Assembly: GCF_017676345.1 (NCBI RefSeq)
Contig: NZ_JAFFZM010000011.1
Coordinates: 62,001 to 126,000, forward strand
Length of the DNA: 64,000 bases
From: Streptomyces smyrnaeus
GTDB taxonomy: Bacteria > Actinomycetota > Actinomycetes > Streptomycetales > Streptomycetaceae
Direction: 5' to 3'
Numbering within the stretch: position 1 is the stretch's first letter; each line of letters opens with the position of its first letter. Positions 63,283-64,000 of this stretch are shown one piece after another. The position numbers and the translations under genes were made by a program. The notes under the pieces are model-generated. The model saw nothing but the letters and a program-made list of their open reading frames with translations. It was not told where the DNA came from and searched no databases.

Positions 63283-64000
63283 GTGAACAAGGACATGACA
63301 GTCGGCCCCTTCCCCAGGGAGCGCCGGCACACCGCCTTCTTCCTCCGGGAGCTCCGCGGCTTCGCACCGGTGTTCCTGGGCGCCGAGATCGACATGACCG
63401 CCGTACGGCGCCACCAGCGGGACGCGGCAGCGCACGGCGGCAGCTGCTCGACCGTCGCCTATGTGCTGTACACGGCGGCACGGGTGCTGGCCGCCCACCC
63501 CGAGGCCAATGCCGCGCTCCGCGGCCGGCTGCGCCCCCGGGTGGCCCGCTACGGCACGGTGGCCGGCAAGCTGACGCTGGACAAGCGGCTCGGCGGGCGC
63601 CGCGTGGTCCTCTCCGCCGTGCTGCCCGGTCTGCACACGATGAGCCTGCGCGACATCGCCGGGCAGATCGCACACCACCGCGACGGCGACCCGGAGCGGA
63701 TGCCCGAGTACGCCGGCGTGCGCGCTCTGCATCACCTCCCGGGACCGCTCGGGCACCTCGCCTACCGGCTGGCCACCCGGCCGCTGCGCCGCCGGATCAC
63801 CACCAACGGCACGTTCTCCGTGACCTCGCTGGGCCACCGGCCGGTCACCTCGTTCCACTCGTCCGGTGGCACCACGATCACGCTGGGCCTGGGCGGTGTG
63901 GCCGAGCGCCCGGTGGTACGCGACGGGAGGATCGCCGTCGCACCGGTACTGCCGCTGTCCCTCACCTTCGATCACCGGGTGATCGACGGCGCCGAGGCGG
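63283..64000 (+). CDS. 2-oxoacid dehydrogenase E2-type acyltransferase domain protein, 5' part
   Basis: Runs off the window end with no stop; 239 residues seen from GTG 63283 (AGGAG 12 bases upstream). GTG 63244 and ATG 63295 are alternatives. It reads as the CAT/E2 catalytic fold without lipoyl domains: [59 protein letters not shown], and the catalytic [14 protein letters not shown] (HXXXDG) at the edge. Such stand-alone domains occur in actinobacteria and may transfer acyl groups from CoA; not part of an E1-E2 operon in view. Confidence 0.85.
   Translation, partial: MNKDMTVGPFPRERRHTAFFLRELRGFAPVFLGAEIDMTAVRRHQRDAAAHGGSCSTVAYVLYTAARVLAAHPEANAALRGRLRPRVARYGTVAGKLTLDKRLGGRRVVLSAVLPGLHTMSLRDIAGQIAHHRDGDPERMPEYAGVRALHHLPGPLGHLAYRLATRPLRRRITTNGTFSVTSLGHRPVTSFHSSGGTTITLGLGGVAERPVVRDGRIAVAPVLPLSLTFDHRVIDGAEA

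Overview
High-GC DNA with the marks of a Streptomyces (or close relative) chromosome: codon third positions are almost all G or C, GTG starts are common, and I noticed no in-frame TTA codon in a visual, non-exhaustive scan. Indicator genes include a Streptomyces subtilisin inhibitor, family 2B encapsulin shells, the MurT/GatD pair, an F420-type nitroreductase relative and a mycothiol-type DinB protein. Gene density is high. There are no rRNA genes, CRISPR arrays or intact insertion sequences. One short stem-loop looks tRNA-like, but I do not call it a tRNA gene.

Layout. 1-5 kb: the 3' two thirds of a phosphoketolase, then, convergent with it, two tandem family 2B encapsulin shell genes with no recognisable cargo gene beside them. 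5-11 kb: a small two-helix membrane protein, a beta-helix/AAA+ ATPase fusion, and a large membrane protein with an alpha/beta-hydrolase motif whose 3' end overlaps the ATPase gene. 11-15 kb: DeoR regulator, SRPBCC protein, Cds1-like PLP enzyme, small unknown protein, RsbW-like ATPase. 15-17.6 kb: a wrecked ABC transporter operon, with a 35-bp repeat inside its ATPase remnant. 17.7-25.2 kb: GNAT, ROK repressor and divergent MFS exporter, hydrolase, DUF4442 thioesterase-like protein, NarL-type two-component system, TetR. 25.2-35.9 kb: DDN-like protein, FAD reductase, M20 peptidase, TmrB-Nudix fusion, DinB protein, AraC, a small unknown protein, ROK glucokinase and divergent LacI regulator, MarR. 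36-48 kb: DUF6986 protein, SSI, etfBA, thioredoxin, PlsC, MarR, asparagine synthase, transglutaminase-like protein, and a DUF6421-SDR-threonine aldolase operon. 48-64 kb: GDPD, GNAT, VOC, MocR with divergent LysE exporter, B3/B4-domain protein, acyl-CoA dehydrogenase with divergent TetR, peptide deformylase with divergent murT-gatD, CtaG-like protein, PfpI, a DGPF protein with an ECF42-type sigma factor, a DMT permease, and the start of an E2-fold acyltransferase.

Genes that work together: etfB-etfA pass electrons from acyl-CoA dehydrogenases such as the one at 53-54 kb. murT-gatD amidates lipid II. The DGPF protein and ECF42 sigma factor form a self-controlled module with a matching promoter upstream. 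The ROK kinase and LacI regulator share a divergent promoter that carries a perfect 12-bp palindrome.

The most unusual signal is not a gene. Two intergenic regions (about 25203-25362 and 32548-32845) carry arrays of a palindromic unit, GAGC-N3-GCTC, repeated with a period of 19 bp and sharing an identical 16-mer. One array fills the tetR/DDN divergent promoter region; the other lies between two convergent 3' ends. The cargo-less encapsulin pair and the small repeat that disrupts the ABC ATPase and has a relative inside the sigma factor gene are the next most interesting.
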